Assembly: GCA_017416145.1 (NCBI GenBank)
Contig: JAFQDD010000023.1
Span: 1 to 64,000, forward strand
Source: Spirochaetaceae bacterium
GTDB lineage: Bacteria > Spirochaetota > Spirochaetia > Treponematales > Treponemataceae
Reading direction: 5' to 3'
Length of the DNA stretch: 64,000 bases
The notes beneath the pieces were generated by a model, which saw nothing but the letters and a program-made list of their open reading frames with translations, made no database searches and had not been told where the DNA came from. Positions within the stretch are counted from its first letter, which is position 1, and every line of letters begins with the position of its first letter. Both the position numbers and the translations under genes were made by a program. Positions 50,487-59,763 of this stretch are shown here, in pieces.

Positions 50487-52698
50487 TTAAGACTCTTTTC
50501 CAATTTTTAATAAGTCACCAAATTCAGTTTTGAAAATATAAAGCCAATATCCATTTCCATAATTATTTTTGTCACGAACTGTATAATCGTTCATGGCTTG
50601 TTTTAATGCATTTGCAATTCCAACATAATCTACTACAAGCCCACCTTCTTTATCTTTAAAAACACGATTTACTCTGGCAATTGCTTGCATAAGATTGTAA
50701 CTTTCCATTGGTTTGTAAACATACATTGTTGCAAGTGACGGAACATCAAAGCCTGTAAGCCACATATCAACAACAATGGCAATTTTTAATGGACTTGAAT
50801 TATCTTTAAACCGAATTGCAAGTTCTTGTTTATATTTTTTGTTACCAATAAAAGCACGCCATTCTTCTGGATCTTTGTTACTTTCTGTCATTACTAGAGC
50901 AATTTTTGCATCATCACCGGGAACTGTAATTTGATTAGAACCGATTGTAACTTGCGATGTTGTTCCTGCCCAAGAAGGACGCAATTCCAAAATTCTTTTA
51001 AAAATCTTCATTGCAATTGAACGATTGTAAGCAACTATCATTGCTTTTCCTGTGTACAAATACTGGCGTTCATTTTCGTAATGTTCCAAAATATCATCCA
51101 CAAGTGAATTAATAGTTTTTTCATGCCCCAGAATTTCTTCCATTTTTCCAAGTTCATGTTTGCTTTTTTCTCTTACTTCTTCATCTGCGTTTTGAGCAAG
51201 GTAATCATATTCTGCGTCAATTTGAGAAAGAACTTTATCATCAAGTTTTAATTTGATAACACGGCTTTCGTAATAAACAGGACGAGTTGCTCCATCTAAA
51301 ACTGCCTGTGTCATATCATAAATGTCGATATAATCACCAAAAACTTCGATTGTACTTTTGTCTTGGCGAGAAATTGGAGTTCCTGTAAAACCGATGTAAC
51401 TTGCCTTTGGCAAAGAATCACGAATAATTCTTGCAGTTCCAATTGTTCGGTGGGCAATTAGATTATCATTTTCGTCTTTAAAAGTTTTGATTTTTTCTGT
51501 TAATCCATATTGTCCACGATGAGCTTCGTCTGCCATTACAATAATATTTTTGCGTTCAGAAAGAGGTTCGTTTGATTCTTCAAACTTTTGCATTGTTGTA
51601 AAAATAATTCCGTTTGCCTTGCGACCATCAAGTAATTTTTTAAGATGTTCGCGACTTTCGGCTTGAATTGGTTCTTGCCGCAAAAAATCTTTGCAATTAT
51701 TGAATTGAGTAAAAAGTTGACTGTCTAAATCATTACGGTCGGTAATAACAACAATTGTGGGAGATTCTATTGTTTGTTGCAAAAGATGAGCATAAAAAAC
51801 CATAGAAAGTGATTTTCCAGAACCTTGGGTATGCCAAAAAACACCGATTTTTCCATCACCCAAAACCGCTTGTTTTGTTCGTTCCACAGCCTTTCTAACT
51901 GCAAAATATTGATGATATCCGGCTAAAATTTTAAAAGAATTGATTCCTTCGTTATTAAAACAAATAAAGTTTTTTATGATATCTAAAAGTCGCTCTTTTT
52001 GAAAAATCCCTTCAAAGAATGTTGTAAAATCTGCAAAAGATTTTGATTCAATATTTCCGTCTTTTGTCTTCCATTCCATAAAACGATCTTCGCAAGAAGT
52101 GATAGTTCCCGCTTTGCTTGTAAGTTGATCAGACATAACACAGATACAGTTGTAAATAAACATGGAAGGAATTTCTTGCATGTAATTTCTGATTTGAGTG
52201 TAGGCTTCGCTAGCATCAGTTTGTTCACGGCTTGGAGATTTTAATTCAAAAAGGCAAATAGGAATTCCATTTAAAAAGATTAAAATATCAGGGCGTTTAT
52301 TAGAATTTTCAATAAAAGTCCACTGATTTGCAACTATGTAAGAGTTTTTATCGCCAGGTTTTCCGGTATTTTCATAGTCTGCAATGTAGATGATGTCAGA
52401 TTTAGTTTCGCCATTTTGATGATAAGTTACTTCAATACCATTCTGAAGAGTCCATAAAAAGGGCATTTTTCTTTTTAAGTTCAGCATTTTCAAAGTGTCG
52501 GAGTTTAAGGAGAGCTTCATCAATTGCAGCAGGAGCAGCCTTTGGATTAAGACGCCTGATAGAATCTTCAAGAACAGAATCATAAAGCGGAGAATGGCAG
52601 TCGCGTTCAACATCAGGCCCATATACATGTTCCCATCCCATATTCTGGAACAGTTCAATCAGAGCATTTTCATAGGCTTCTTCGTTGTAATCGGACAT
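50487..52698 (-). pseudogene. hsdR: Broken type I restriction subunit HsdR (frameshift and lost C-terminus)
   Basis: The first 88 codons from ATG 52698 read as an HsdR start ([35 protein letters not shown]). The frame then breaks at about 52450-52453, where the rest continues in another frame: [12 protein letters not shown], nuclease motif [19 protein letters not shown], helicase motifs [10 protein letters not shown] and [11 protein letters not shown], then FTGTPIS and [11 protein letters not shown]. The break needs one extra or two missing bases. The protein also stops soon after [19 protein letters not shown], where a complete HsdR continues for about 300 residues. Both lesions make restriction activity very unlikely. 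It precedes the RloB remnant and Fic gene in the defence region. Confidence 0.85.
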
Positions 52699-52830
52699 AA
52701 ACGACTCCTCGCAAATAGTTATATTATTTTATCACGATTTATGGGAATTTGCATTTATTAATAGTAAAACTCGTTTCAAAAAGATGACTTGTACGGTTGA
52801 AACGAACTAAAATACATTTTTAATGATTTG

Positions 52831-52927
52831 GTTCGATACAACCGTAAAGATTTATGATATTTTAGATTTTTTTCGATACATCGAAAAGATCTGTGAAATT
52901 TAATGAGTTTTTTCGATATATCGAAAA
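52831..52927. repeat. Three degenerate 40-base tandem units with TCGA palindromes
   Basis: Units start at 52831, 52871 and 52911, exactly 40 bases apart, each opening with TTCGATA. Units two and three carry perfect palindromes, TTTTCGA/TCGAAAA with loops TACA (52870-52887) and TATA (52910-52927). Unit one has GGTTCGATACAACC. They sit upstream of the broken hsdR. Operator or iteron-like binding sites are possible. Confidence 0.55.
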
Positions 52928-52970
52928 CTAATAAAACATTAAAATGCTTTCAGTTTGAATTATTACTTTC

Positions 52971-53211
52971 TCAAACTCCACACTCACTCAAAATCTTTTT
53001 GATTACACAATGCATCGACAAAACAGGATTTGCAATTCTACCTTCTTCTGCAAGAATCAGTTTTTTGAGATGCTTAAAATATAATTCTTCTGTTTCTCCT
53101 TCTACGGAGAAGAAGTACTTATTATTTTGTAATCGGCACATCTCCATTCTCCACAAACTTCTTGAAGATATCAGATAAATCAATATCTCTTATGGCACCA
53201 TATTTACTCAT
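52971..53211 (-). pseudogene. RloB-like gene remnant with frameshift
   Basis: ATG at 53211 starts MSKYGAIRDIDLSDIFKKF; at about 53122-53130 the frame is lost, and the following frame reads NKYFFSVEGETEELYFKHL, resembling the N-terminus of RloB family proteins found in restriction-modification loci. It stops at 52971, so only about a third of the family length remains. A frameshifted, truncated relic of a defence gene is the most likely reading. Confidence 0.55.
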
Positions 53212-53275
53212 AAAATAATTGTTCATGCAATCTTTTCCTTTACCCCTTCTGTGGGCTCAAGTGCCGCCCCGCGAT

Positions 53276-53290
53276 GTTTGCGTAGCAAAC
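53276..53290. repeat. Small hairpin in GC-rich spacer
   Basis: GTTTGC (53276-53281) and GCAAAC (53285-53290) pair around GTA in a GC-rich patch (53240-53300) between the RloB remnant and the Fic gene. It resembles the other dispersed GC-rich patches in composition. Confidence 0.35.
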
Positions 53291-53316
53291 TCGATTACAA
53301 CGCCTGCTTTATTACA

Positions 53317-54450
53317 CTATTTTATAAACAAATTCAAATACTCTGTAAAAGCAAAAGCTCGGTTTCTTTGCTGATTTGAAACTTCCTGTAAAAGTCCGTT
53401 ATCAACAAAAAGATTAACAAGCTCACCTGCAGCCTTTGGAGACAAATTAGTGATTGTCTGAACTCCTTTTATTGATACCATTGGTTTAGAGAATAATGCT
53501 TCTAATAATTTATGAGCAGATTCCGCTCTACGACCAAATGAAAGAATTTTGTTTTTGGCCTTTGCTTTAATCTGCATAATTTTCTCAAGAGTCTTTGTTC
53601 CTTCTTCTGCAGTTTCAATAATTCCCACCAGAAAGAATTTTATCCATCGATTCAAATCATTTTTTTCGCGAGTAATAGTTAATTTGTCATAATAAAGAGA
53701 TCTGTTCTTTTCAAAGAATGCAGACAAATACAACAAAGGTTTATCCAAAATTCCTTTGGAAACAAGAAACAATGTAATCAGCAAACGCCCCATTCGTCCA
53801 TTGCCATCCAAAAAAGGGTGAATGGTTTCAAATTGATAATGAGCAATCGCAATTTTAATCAGATTAGGAACATTTATTTCTTCATTATTCAAAAACTTTT
53901 CAAAATCTGATAATAAATCAGAAAGAATATCTGCAGCAGGAGGAACAAAAACAGCATCCACAATTGACGCACCACCAATCCAGTTTTGAGAGATTCTAAA
54001 TTCTCCAGGCGTTTTTCTTTCTCCTCGACCACTTGAAAGTAAAATCCTATGAGTATCCCTAATCAAACGGCATGAAAGAGGCAAAGTTTTTAATTCCTCT
54101 ATAGCAGAGTTTATAGCTTTTACATAATTGTTTACTTCTAACCAGTCATCTCTCTTTTCTGGTTCAGAAGGCTGTTCTTCTTCAAGTGCTTCTTCGATAT
54201 TTGTTCTTGTACCTTCAATGCGGCTCGAAACAACAGCCTCTTTAAGAACGTGCATACTAATAAAAATATCAATATCAGGAACAAATCTGGAAAAAGAGTT
54301 TAATTCACCAAGTTTTAAGGAAGCTTTTTCCAATAAAGTGCTTATGGCATCATCTTCCCAAGAAAACGTATGATTTATAAAAGCCGGAACAAAGTACTTA
54401 TACTTATACCCCTGTTCCCAAGTACCAGAATTAAAGTCTTCTATCTTCAT
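53317..54450 (-). CDS. Fic-family protein (AMP-transfer fold), 377 aa
   Basis: Fic enzymes transfer AMP or other nucleotide parts to Tyr, Ser or Thr of target proteins. The catalytic motif is intact: HPFLDGNGRMGR with His211. An inhibitory helix motif VSSRIEGTRT ([ST]xxxE[GN]) lies near residue 75, so the protein is self-inhibited, like class II Fic proteins. A winged-helix-like C-terminal region follows (VSIKGVQTITNLSPKAAGEL). ATG at 54450 is chosen for its GGAGG. A pair of tandem palindromes lies just upstream, suggesting local regulation. It often accompanies defence islands. Confidence 0.9.
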   Translation of the reverse strand: MKIEDFNSGTWEQGYKYKYFVPAFINHTFSWEDDAISTLLEKASLKLGELNSFSRFVPDIDIFISMHVLKEAVVSSRIEGTRTNIEEALEEEQPSEPEKRDDWLEVNNYVKAINSAIEELKTLPLSCRLIRDTHRILLSSGRGERKTPGEFRISQNWIGGASIVDAVFVPPAADILSDLLSDFEKFLNNEEINVPNLIKIAIAHYQFETIHPFLDGNGRMGRLLITLFLVSKGILDKPLLYLSAFFEKNRSLYYDKLTITREKNDLNRWIKFFLVGIIETAEEGTKTLEKIMQIKAKAKNKILSFGRRAESAHKLLEALFSKPMVSIKGVQTITNLSPKAAGELVNLFVDNGLLQEVSNQQRNRAFAFTEYLNLFIK

Positions 54451-54481
54451 TTTTCCTCCAGACAGCTCCATTATACCGCTG

Positions 54482-54555
54482 AAAGTAAAATAAGGCTAGT
54501 TCTTATTTTACTTTTAAGCCGGAAAGTAAAATAAGGAGGATTGTTATTTTACTTT
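54482..54555. promoter_or_regulatory. Two tandem palindromes upstream of fic
   Basis: The 12-13 base arm AAAGTAAAATAAG and its complement occur twice: 54482-54494 with 54502-54514, and 54523-54534 with 54544-54555. Loops are seven and nine bases. Four near-identical half sites in 74 bases are typical of operator arrays. They lie 32 bases before the fic start. Confidence 0.6.
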
Positions 54556-54565
54556 TGGAGGAAAT

Positions 54566-54720
54566 GAGGGGAAAGGCTTCCCCTCGCTCCCAAGCCAAGT
54601 CGCTCCACGAATCACCCCTGCAAGCAGTGTCGATTCTCTCCGCTTTGTTGGCTTGTCCGCTACCCCTTCTCCTAGGAGCACAGCCCCTAAAACCCGGTAG
54701 ATTGCAGGTGGGTGCGTAAC
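54566..54720. repeat. GC-rich repeat with hairpins upstream of fic
   Basis: A stem GAGGGGAA/TTCCCCTC (54566-54573 with 54578-54585) with loop AGGC, then a long stretch of GC-rich short palindromes (for example CTCCTAGGAG) up to 54720. 54721-54894 shows no gene. Confidence 0.45.
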
Positions 54721-54894
54721 AAATGCTTGTTCTTCTATTCTTGCTTTAAATATATTCCTTATTAATATGAGTTTATTAATCTGGCTTGATGATAAATCTG
54801 TTTAATTATGATGCAGGTGACATTACTTCATCATAAATTGCTCTATAATGGCTTTTTATATATCCAAATAAGGATTTATTACAATCTTCATTTA

Positions 54895-55377
54895 TTAAAG
54901 ATTTTTTTTCCCCTCAAGAAGCATTTTAGCCATATTTGAGCCTTCTATATAAACAAGATGTTCTGGATTATCCAAATCATCATTTTTTAGAATATCATAA
55001 TATAGTTGAAGGCAGTCCTTTATATTTCGAATTTCAATTTCTTTAATATTATGATGTTTATCTTGTAAGTTTTTGCATAAACCTATTTCTACAGGGGCTT
55101 GTATAGGTGTATTTAAATTATGCGATGTTATTTCATTATCACATATTAGAAGAAATTGTATATCCTCACATTTAGGTAAACTTGCTGCAATAGAAATAAA
55201 AACTTTATTCAACTCGTCTTTGTCCTGTGGATTATCCACTTTCCAAACAGATAAATCTCCTTTATCAGATATATTTAATTCTGTAACAACATCTGCTTTT
55301 ACAGAATCAAAGTTTTGGGCTTCCAAAAAGAGTTCAATATTACTATCACTTCTTATTTTTCGTATAAACAAGGCCAT
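54895..55377 (-). CDS. Unknown protein C of a three-gene module, 160 aa
   Basis: Starts MALFIRKIRSDSNIELFLEAQ, with a GGGAA upstream, two bases after the end of the next gene. It shows mixed alpha/beta strands (IQFLLICDNEITSHN, SAKVNPNISF style absent) and an acidic character, no membrane span and no motif I can place. As last of three overlapping genes within the restriction locus, it probably works with the two upstream proteins. Confidence 0.6.
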   Translation of the reverse strand: MALFIRKIRSDSNIELFLEAQNFDSVKADVVTELNISDKGDLSVWKVDNPQDKDELNKVFISIAASLPKCEDIQFLLICDNEITSHNLNTPIQAPVEIGLCKNLQDKHHNIKEIEIRNIKDCLQLYYDILKNDDLDNPEHLVYIEGSNMAKMLLEGKKNL

Positions 55378-55379
55378 TT

Positions 55380-56171
55380 TTAGTTCCCATATTTTTTCAG
55401 GTAGTCAATAACATTTAAAAGGTGTTTCTGAACCCATGCAGGAGAACATTTTTGTGCCTCTAACTGTTTTAAACATTTTTTTGAGTTCCATTTTTCGAAG
55501 ATTTCAATGGCTTTATTACGAACTAAAAGACTTTTATTCGATAATAACGATAAACAACACATCGGTGCTTCTGGAGACATTTCGTCATATGATTTTGTTG
55601 AAAAGAGGCGTAAAATACCTTCAATTACATGAGGATTATCCAAATTATCATGTAATATTTTTAAAGAAACCTGTTTAATAAAAAGCAAATCATTTTCCGA
55701 ACATTCTTCAGTAATATATTTTTCGATTTTTGAGACTTTTCCACTTTCATAAATTTCTGACTTTATTAAATCAAGAATTCTTTTCTCAAATTTTTCATTT
55801 TGTTCTTTAACTTGTCTAACTAATTCTTGATTACCATTTTTTGAAGTTTCGAAAGAATCGTCAATATTAGTTTTATATGATAACTCATTATCTGAAAAAT
55901 TTGTAAAAGGGAATTTCTTTTCATTTATCGAATATTGATTATTTTGGTTAAGTAAATCATTATTAACAATTGAAAATAATGGAGATAATTGATCTATTAC
56001 AAAAGGTTTTGAATCTAGTTTTTTATCAATAGTAAAAAAAGAATCAATAGTGTTATAAGAATTATTCAAAATAAAAGGATTATTATCTTGTTCTAATCTG
56101 AATAAATCAAAATAGCTTTCAGTAGATTGAGTAACGTGATTGTCTATAAACGAAAAATAGTCTTTAGTCAT
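55380..56171 (-). CDS. Unknown protein B of a three-gene module, 263 aa, HEAT-like C-terminus
   Basis: The N-terminal half is Asn/Ser/Asp-rich and likely disordered. Residues 160-263 look like alpha-helical HEAT-type repeats (VSLKILHDNLDNPHVIEGIL, MCCLSLLSNKSLLVRNKAIE). No catalytic motif. It overlaps the preceding gene by eight bases, so it is translationally coupled. A scaffold or regulator is possible. Confidence 0.6.
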   Translation of the reverse strand: MTKDYFSFIDNHVTQSTESYFDLFRLEQDNNPFILNNSYNTIDSFFTIDKKLDSKPFVIDQLSPLFSIVNNDLLNQNNQYSINEKKFPFTNFSDNELSYKTNIDDSFETSKNGNQELVRQVKEQNEKFEKRILDLIKSEIYESGKVSKIEKYITEECSENDLLFIKQVSLKILHDNLDNPHVIEGILRLFSTKSYDEMSPEAPMCCLSLLSNKSLLVRNKAIEIFEKWNSKKCLKQLEAQKCSPAWVQKHLLNVIDYLKKYGN

Positions 56172-56880
56172 TTTTTGCTTTATTTTCTAATTCGATAAAA
56201 ACAGGAGTTGCATTCTTTACATAGTCATCTAAATCATTAATAACAAATCTTGGAGAATTATTTCTAGGATCTGTATTAATATCAACAGACATAAGAACTG
56301 AATTATTCAACTCAGGATTATTTGGTATGTTCAAATTAATAATAGCATTACTATTTTCTGCTTTATCATTTGCTACAATATTTCTTCGTGAATTATATCT
56401 TAATTGCCATTCGATAATATCATTTTCATCTTGATAAAAGATTGATTTGTTTGAAAATTTCTTGATGAATTCGTTTAATGTTGTTCTATCTTGAAAAGTA
56501 TTTAAAACAAAAACCGTACTATTTGCAATTCGATTTCCCTTAGTACCTGACAAATTCGATTCTAATAACTCAATAAAAGTTAATATATTCTTTTGGATCT
56601 CCTTAAAATCCGTTAGTGAGGTTGTTTGCGGATTGTAATTGTATGTAAAATCAACTCTTTCTGGCAATACTGTTATATAATAATTTCTGTCAGCAGAAAT
56701 AAACTGCATTCTATTGTCTACCATTAGCTTATTAGTTCGAATATCAATACTAGTCATAGGCAAAGGCATAAACATAAAACCTTTTAACTGTGAGAGAAAA
56801 GAAGATACATTTTCTTCGGTTACTTTTAATCCTGAAAAATCACCAAAAAAACTTGCTTGATAGTTTAAAATCTTTTCCAT
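56164..56880 (-). CDS. Unknown protein A of a three-gene module, 238 aa
   Basis: First gene of the module. GGAG precedes its ATG, and TATAAT-like boxes lie about 20 bases upstream. The protein is alpha/beta in pattern (MPLPMTSIDIRTNKLMVDN, YYITVLPERVDFTYNY), with no recognised family. The position within the type I restriction locus suggests a defence or immunity role, but this is context only. Confidence 0.6.
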   Translation of the reverse strand: MEKILNYQASFFGDFSGLKVTEENVSSFLSQLKGFMFMPLPMTSIDIRTNKLMVDNRMQFISADRNYYITVLPERVDFTYNYNPQTTSLTDFKEIQKNILTFIELLESNLSGTKGNRIANSTVFVLNTFQDRTTLNEFIKKFSNKSIFYQDENDIIEWQLRYNSRRNIVANDKAENSNAIINLNIPNNPELNNSVLMSVDINTDPRNNSPRFVINDLDDYVKNATPVFIELENKAKND

Positions 56881-56945
56881 AAAGAATCTCCATATTATAT
56901 AATATAAACAATTATCGGTAAAAAGTGTTACTTTCTTTCTACTTA

Positions 56946-57149
56946 TTATCCTTTCAACTTCTCATATTGTTTCTTCCAAGCTCTGGAAGGCTTCTTACAT
57001 ATACAATCATCACAGACGAATGCGCAAACTCCTGGTAATGAATTATTACCGCAGATATTTGGATTGTTCTGGCGACATCCGTAGGTTTGGGCTTCGGTGT
57101 CTTTTTTGTTTAGAGGTGCATCAAATGGTATTAACAGTTCTTTATTCAT
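56946..57149 (-). CDS. Small cysteine-rich protein linked to HsdS, 67 aa
   Basis: Starts MNKELLIPFDAPLNKKD and carries seven cysteines (YGCRQNNPNICGNN, GVCAFVCDDCICKKPSRAW), probably two metal-binding knots. The start overlaps the hsdS stop by four bases (ATGA), so it is coupled with it. From memory, similar small Cys-rich proteins occur beside type I restriction genes in other bacteria, but no function is known to me. Confidence 0.65.
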   Translation of the reverse strand: MNKELLIPFDAPLNKKDTEAQTYGCRQNNPNICGNNSLPGVCAFVCDDCICKKPSRAWKKQYEKLKG

Positions 57150-58351
57150 ATTGTAATATCTTCAACATTTATGTTGCCAGACATTAATTCTGGTAACAGA
57201 TTATCTCTTATTTCTGACAATCTTCTGTTTTCTACTCGATTGTTTATTATTGTATCAATAATCGGTGATAATGTCATCGTCAACTTTGAATAAGTTTTAT
57301 CATCCGGAATAAAAACTTCTGCTTTGTCTAATTCTTCGCGTTTGATATGTCCCATTGTTGTTGCTTTGTCGGCTGCTAGGAAAATAAATCTGTCCAGGTG
57401 GTGTTTTGTCCATAAGTAATAAAACCATTTTTCATATGTTTGTGATGTAACTTTGAAAAGGTGCTGATTTAGCCCGCAAGTTCCTCCGCACCAAATGTCA
57501 ACTAAAAGGCTTCCTGACCACGAAAAGATAACATCTCCATCATGTATGATGTATTCTGCTTTTACTTTTGATGGTGAACATAATTCAGAGCTTTCATCAC
57601 AACAACCTTGACGGAGTTCTTTGATTTTCAAAACTGGTAAACCTTCTTCATCTTCGAGTGGGCGGAATTTTTGCATTGCTAGTCCATTTAAATAATCAGC
57701 AATCTCCGACAATTTTCCAACTTTCCACCCTTCTGGCATTTTGCCGCCGAATGGTTCGAAGTCTACAAACCAGTTTTTGAAGAGGGCTTGAGCTTGTTGT
57801 TCGAGGTTGGTGTTTATTTTGTTGTTCAGTTCGATTTTGTCGTCGAGGGATGAGAGAATGGCGGCGATTTTTTGCTGGGTGGAGAGAGGGGGAAGTTTTA
57901 CTTTTAGTTGACGTATTGTTTCCATTGGAATTGTTGGTTGACTACTTCCACCAATATAATTGGAAACTTGTTTATAAAAAGCATTACTGCGTATTGTTTG
58001 AAATAGGAAATTAGAATCTGCAATCTTTTTGTTAGGAGATATCTTGCAAATATTAGGGGCTAGATGATATTTATCATCTTCATCTACTAAAGCACAATCG
58101 CCATAGCCATTTCCTGTATAAGTAAACAGAATTTCGCCTTTATATAATTTACTTCTAGGAAGAGCATCTGAAACAGATTTATCTATATGTTTTACTTCAG
58201 TTAAATCTAATCTTCCATTTCTAAGATTTAGAGCACGTAAAGCTATAATTTCACCTGTTTCATTGTATTTAATATATTTTGTAAATTCAAATCCAGCTAG
58301 TTTTGTAATGGTAGCGATTTCTCCTAATTTACATTCTTTCCACTCTTCCAT
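57146..58351 (-). CDS. hsdS: Type I restriction-modification specificity subunit HsdS, 401 aa
   Basis: HsdS recognises the bipartite target and directs HsdM and HsdR. Two target-recognition domains are seen, each followed by a conserved helical spacer: first TIPMETIRQLKVKLPPLSTQQKIAAIL with DKIELNNKINTNLEQQAQAL, and second DNLLPELMSGNINVEDI at the C-terminus. It has complete length. ATG at 58351 is preceded by GGAGG; an upstream GTG overlaps the previous gene. The two spacers and both domains appear intact, so specificity should be functional. Swaps in such domains change the recognised sequence. Confidence 0.92.
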   Translation of the reverse strand: MEEWKECKLGEIATITKLAGFEFTKYIKYNETGEIIALRALNLRNGRLDLTEVKHIDKSVSDALPRSKLYKGEILFTYTGNGYGDCALVDEDDKYHLAPNICKISPNKKIADSNFLFQTIRSNAFYKQVSNYIGGSSQPTIPMETIRQLKVKLPPLSTQQKIAAILSSLDDKIELNNKINTNLEQQAQALFKNWFVDFEPFGGKMPEGWKVGKLSEIADYLNGLAMQKFRPLEDEEGLPVLKIKELRQGCCDESSELCSPSKVKAEYIIHDGDVIFSWSGSLLVDIWCGGTCGLNQHLFKVTSQTYEKWFYYLWTKHHLDRFIFLAADKATTMGHIKREELDKAEVFIPDDKTYSKLTMTLSPIIDTIINNRVENRRLSEIRDNLLPELMSGNINVEDITI

Positions 58352-58362
58352 TCCATCCCTCC

Positions 58363-59580
58363 TCACACATACTCAACCGGCAGCGAAATAACTTCATTGC
58401 TCAAATACAGAGGATTATCGCACTGGCAAATAATGCAGCCCTGACCAACAGAAACTCCGGCGATTTTAGACAGGACAGAGAAATGCTTTGCCATGTCTAT
58501 TGTTGGGCGGGCAGATTTTTTGATTTCGATTGGGTAGAGGATATTGTCTTTTTCGATTATCAAATCTATTTCTTTTTTGTCTTTGTCGCGGTAAAAATAG
58601 ATTTTTTCGGTTTCGTGGCCGGCGTTGTAATATGATTTGATTACTTCGCTTACAACAAAGTTTTCAAAAAGACTGCCCGACATTGCGCCGTTCATTGCTA
58701 CACTTGCAGAAGACCAGCCTACTAAAAAGCAGACCAAGCCTGTATCCATAAAGAAGACTTTTGGAGTTTTTACGGCTCTGTTGGATACATTTTTTTCATA
58801 AGGCTGCAAAAGACGGATTACACCGGAAGATTCAAGGATGCTTGTCCATTCGGAAATTGTTTTGCTTGTAACGCCAACATCACGGGCGATGGAATCTGCG
58901 TTGAACAGTTCTCCAACCCTAGCCGCAAGGCACTGCATAAAATTGTGAAACTTTACAAGATTCTTCTGGCTTATTATATCTGCTACATCGCGGTCAAGAT
59001 ATGTCCTTATGTACGAACGGTAAAATGGTTCCCATTCGATTGACTCATCTGCCAGCTCCGGCATACTTCCACGCCATATATGATTCCATAAGTTTTTATA
59101 TGGCTTTATTTTTTGTTTTCGAGATTCGATGTATTCAGATGTCGGTAAGAATTCTGTGTTAAAATCAATTTTGTATTTTTCTCTAAGTGAAAGAGATGTC
59201 ATGTTGATGATGCAGACACGTCCTGCCAAAGAATCTGCCGCTTTACTCAAGAGCCTGTAGCTTTGTGAACCTGTAAGAATTATTTGTCCTTTATTGTTTG
59301 TACCGTCTGCAAGAAGCTTTATTTGCAAAAACAGGTCTGGAGCCCGCTGTACTTCGTCAACAATAACAGGAAGCGGATGATTTTTGAAAAACAGGGCGGG
59401 ATCTTTTTGCGCTAATCCAAGTTCTGTAAAATCGTCCAGGGTGACATATTCATAATCTGGGAGAAGCTTTTCTTTTAACAAAGTGGATTTTCCAACTTGA
59501 CGGGAACCGGTAATTAAGAGAACTCTGAACTGTTTTTTCATTCTGTGCAAATATGGCAGAATGTGACGGTTTATATACAT
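58363..59580 (-). CDS. AAA ATPase with DUF4143 domain, 405 aa
   Basis: Walker A TGSRQVGKSTLL near residue 25, Walker B PVIVDEVQRAPDLFL, and a C-terminal restriction-endonuclease-like fold (FENFVVSEVIKSYY, then KKEIDLIIEKDNILYPIEIKKS, with D-E-K residues of a PD-(D/E)xK pattern) define the AAA_14/DUF4143 family. ATG at 59580 is preferred for its GGGGG site. Such genes are common accessory passengers in restriction loci and elsewhere; the role is unknown. It lies between hsdM and hsdS in the same direction. Confidence 0.85.
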   Translation of the reverse strand: MYINRHILPYLHRMKKQFRVLLITGSRQVGKSTLLKEKLLPDYEYVTLDDFTELGLAQKDPALFFKNHPLPVIVDEVQRAPDLFLQIKLLADGTNNKGQIILTGSQSYRLLSKAADSLAGRVCIINMTSLSLREKYKIDFNTEFLPTSEYIESRKQKIKPYKNLWNHIWRGSMPELADESIEWEPFYRSYIRTYLDRDVADIISQKNLVKFHNFMQCLAARVGELFNADSIARDVGVTSKTISEWTSILESSGVIRLLQPYEKNVSNRAVKTPKVFFMDTGLVCFLVGWSSASVAMNGAMSGSLFENFVVSEVIKSYYNAGHETEKIYFYRDKDKKEIDLIIEKDNILYPIEIKKSARPTIDMAKHFSVLSKIAGVSVGQGCIICQCDNPLYLSNEVISLPVEYV

Positions 59581-59639
59581 AAAGCCCCCTTTTGTGCAAT
59601 CCGACCAATTTGGAGTATAACTCCGAAATAGCCGAAAGT

Positions 59640-59760
59640 CAAGAGTTTTTAAGCGTGAGGGATTGGAGCACCACCGAAGGTGTTCCCCGCTTGCGGGGAA
59701 TGAAGCGAAAGCGGAAGTGCGCAAAGCCCGACCCGAGCAAGGCGAGGGTCACGCCCAAAT
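59640..59760. repeat. GC-rich intergenic repeat with hairpins
   Basis: The stretch holds CACC/GGTG and CCCCGC/GCGGGG stems (around 59670-59700). CGCAAAGCCCGACC (59720-59733) and ACGCCCAAA (59751-59759) are the complements of 49316-49329 and 49267-49275. It sits between hsdM and the DUF4143 gene and is much more GC-rich than its neighbours, so it is one of the dispersed repeats. Confidence 0.55.
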
Positions 59761-59763
59761 TAT

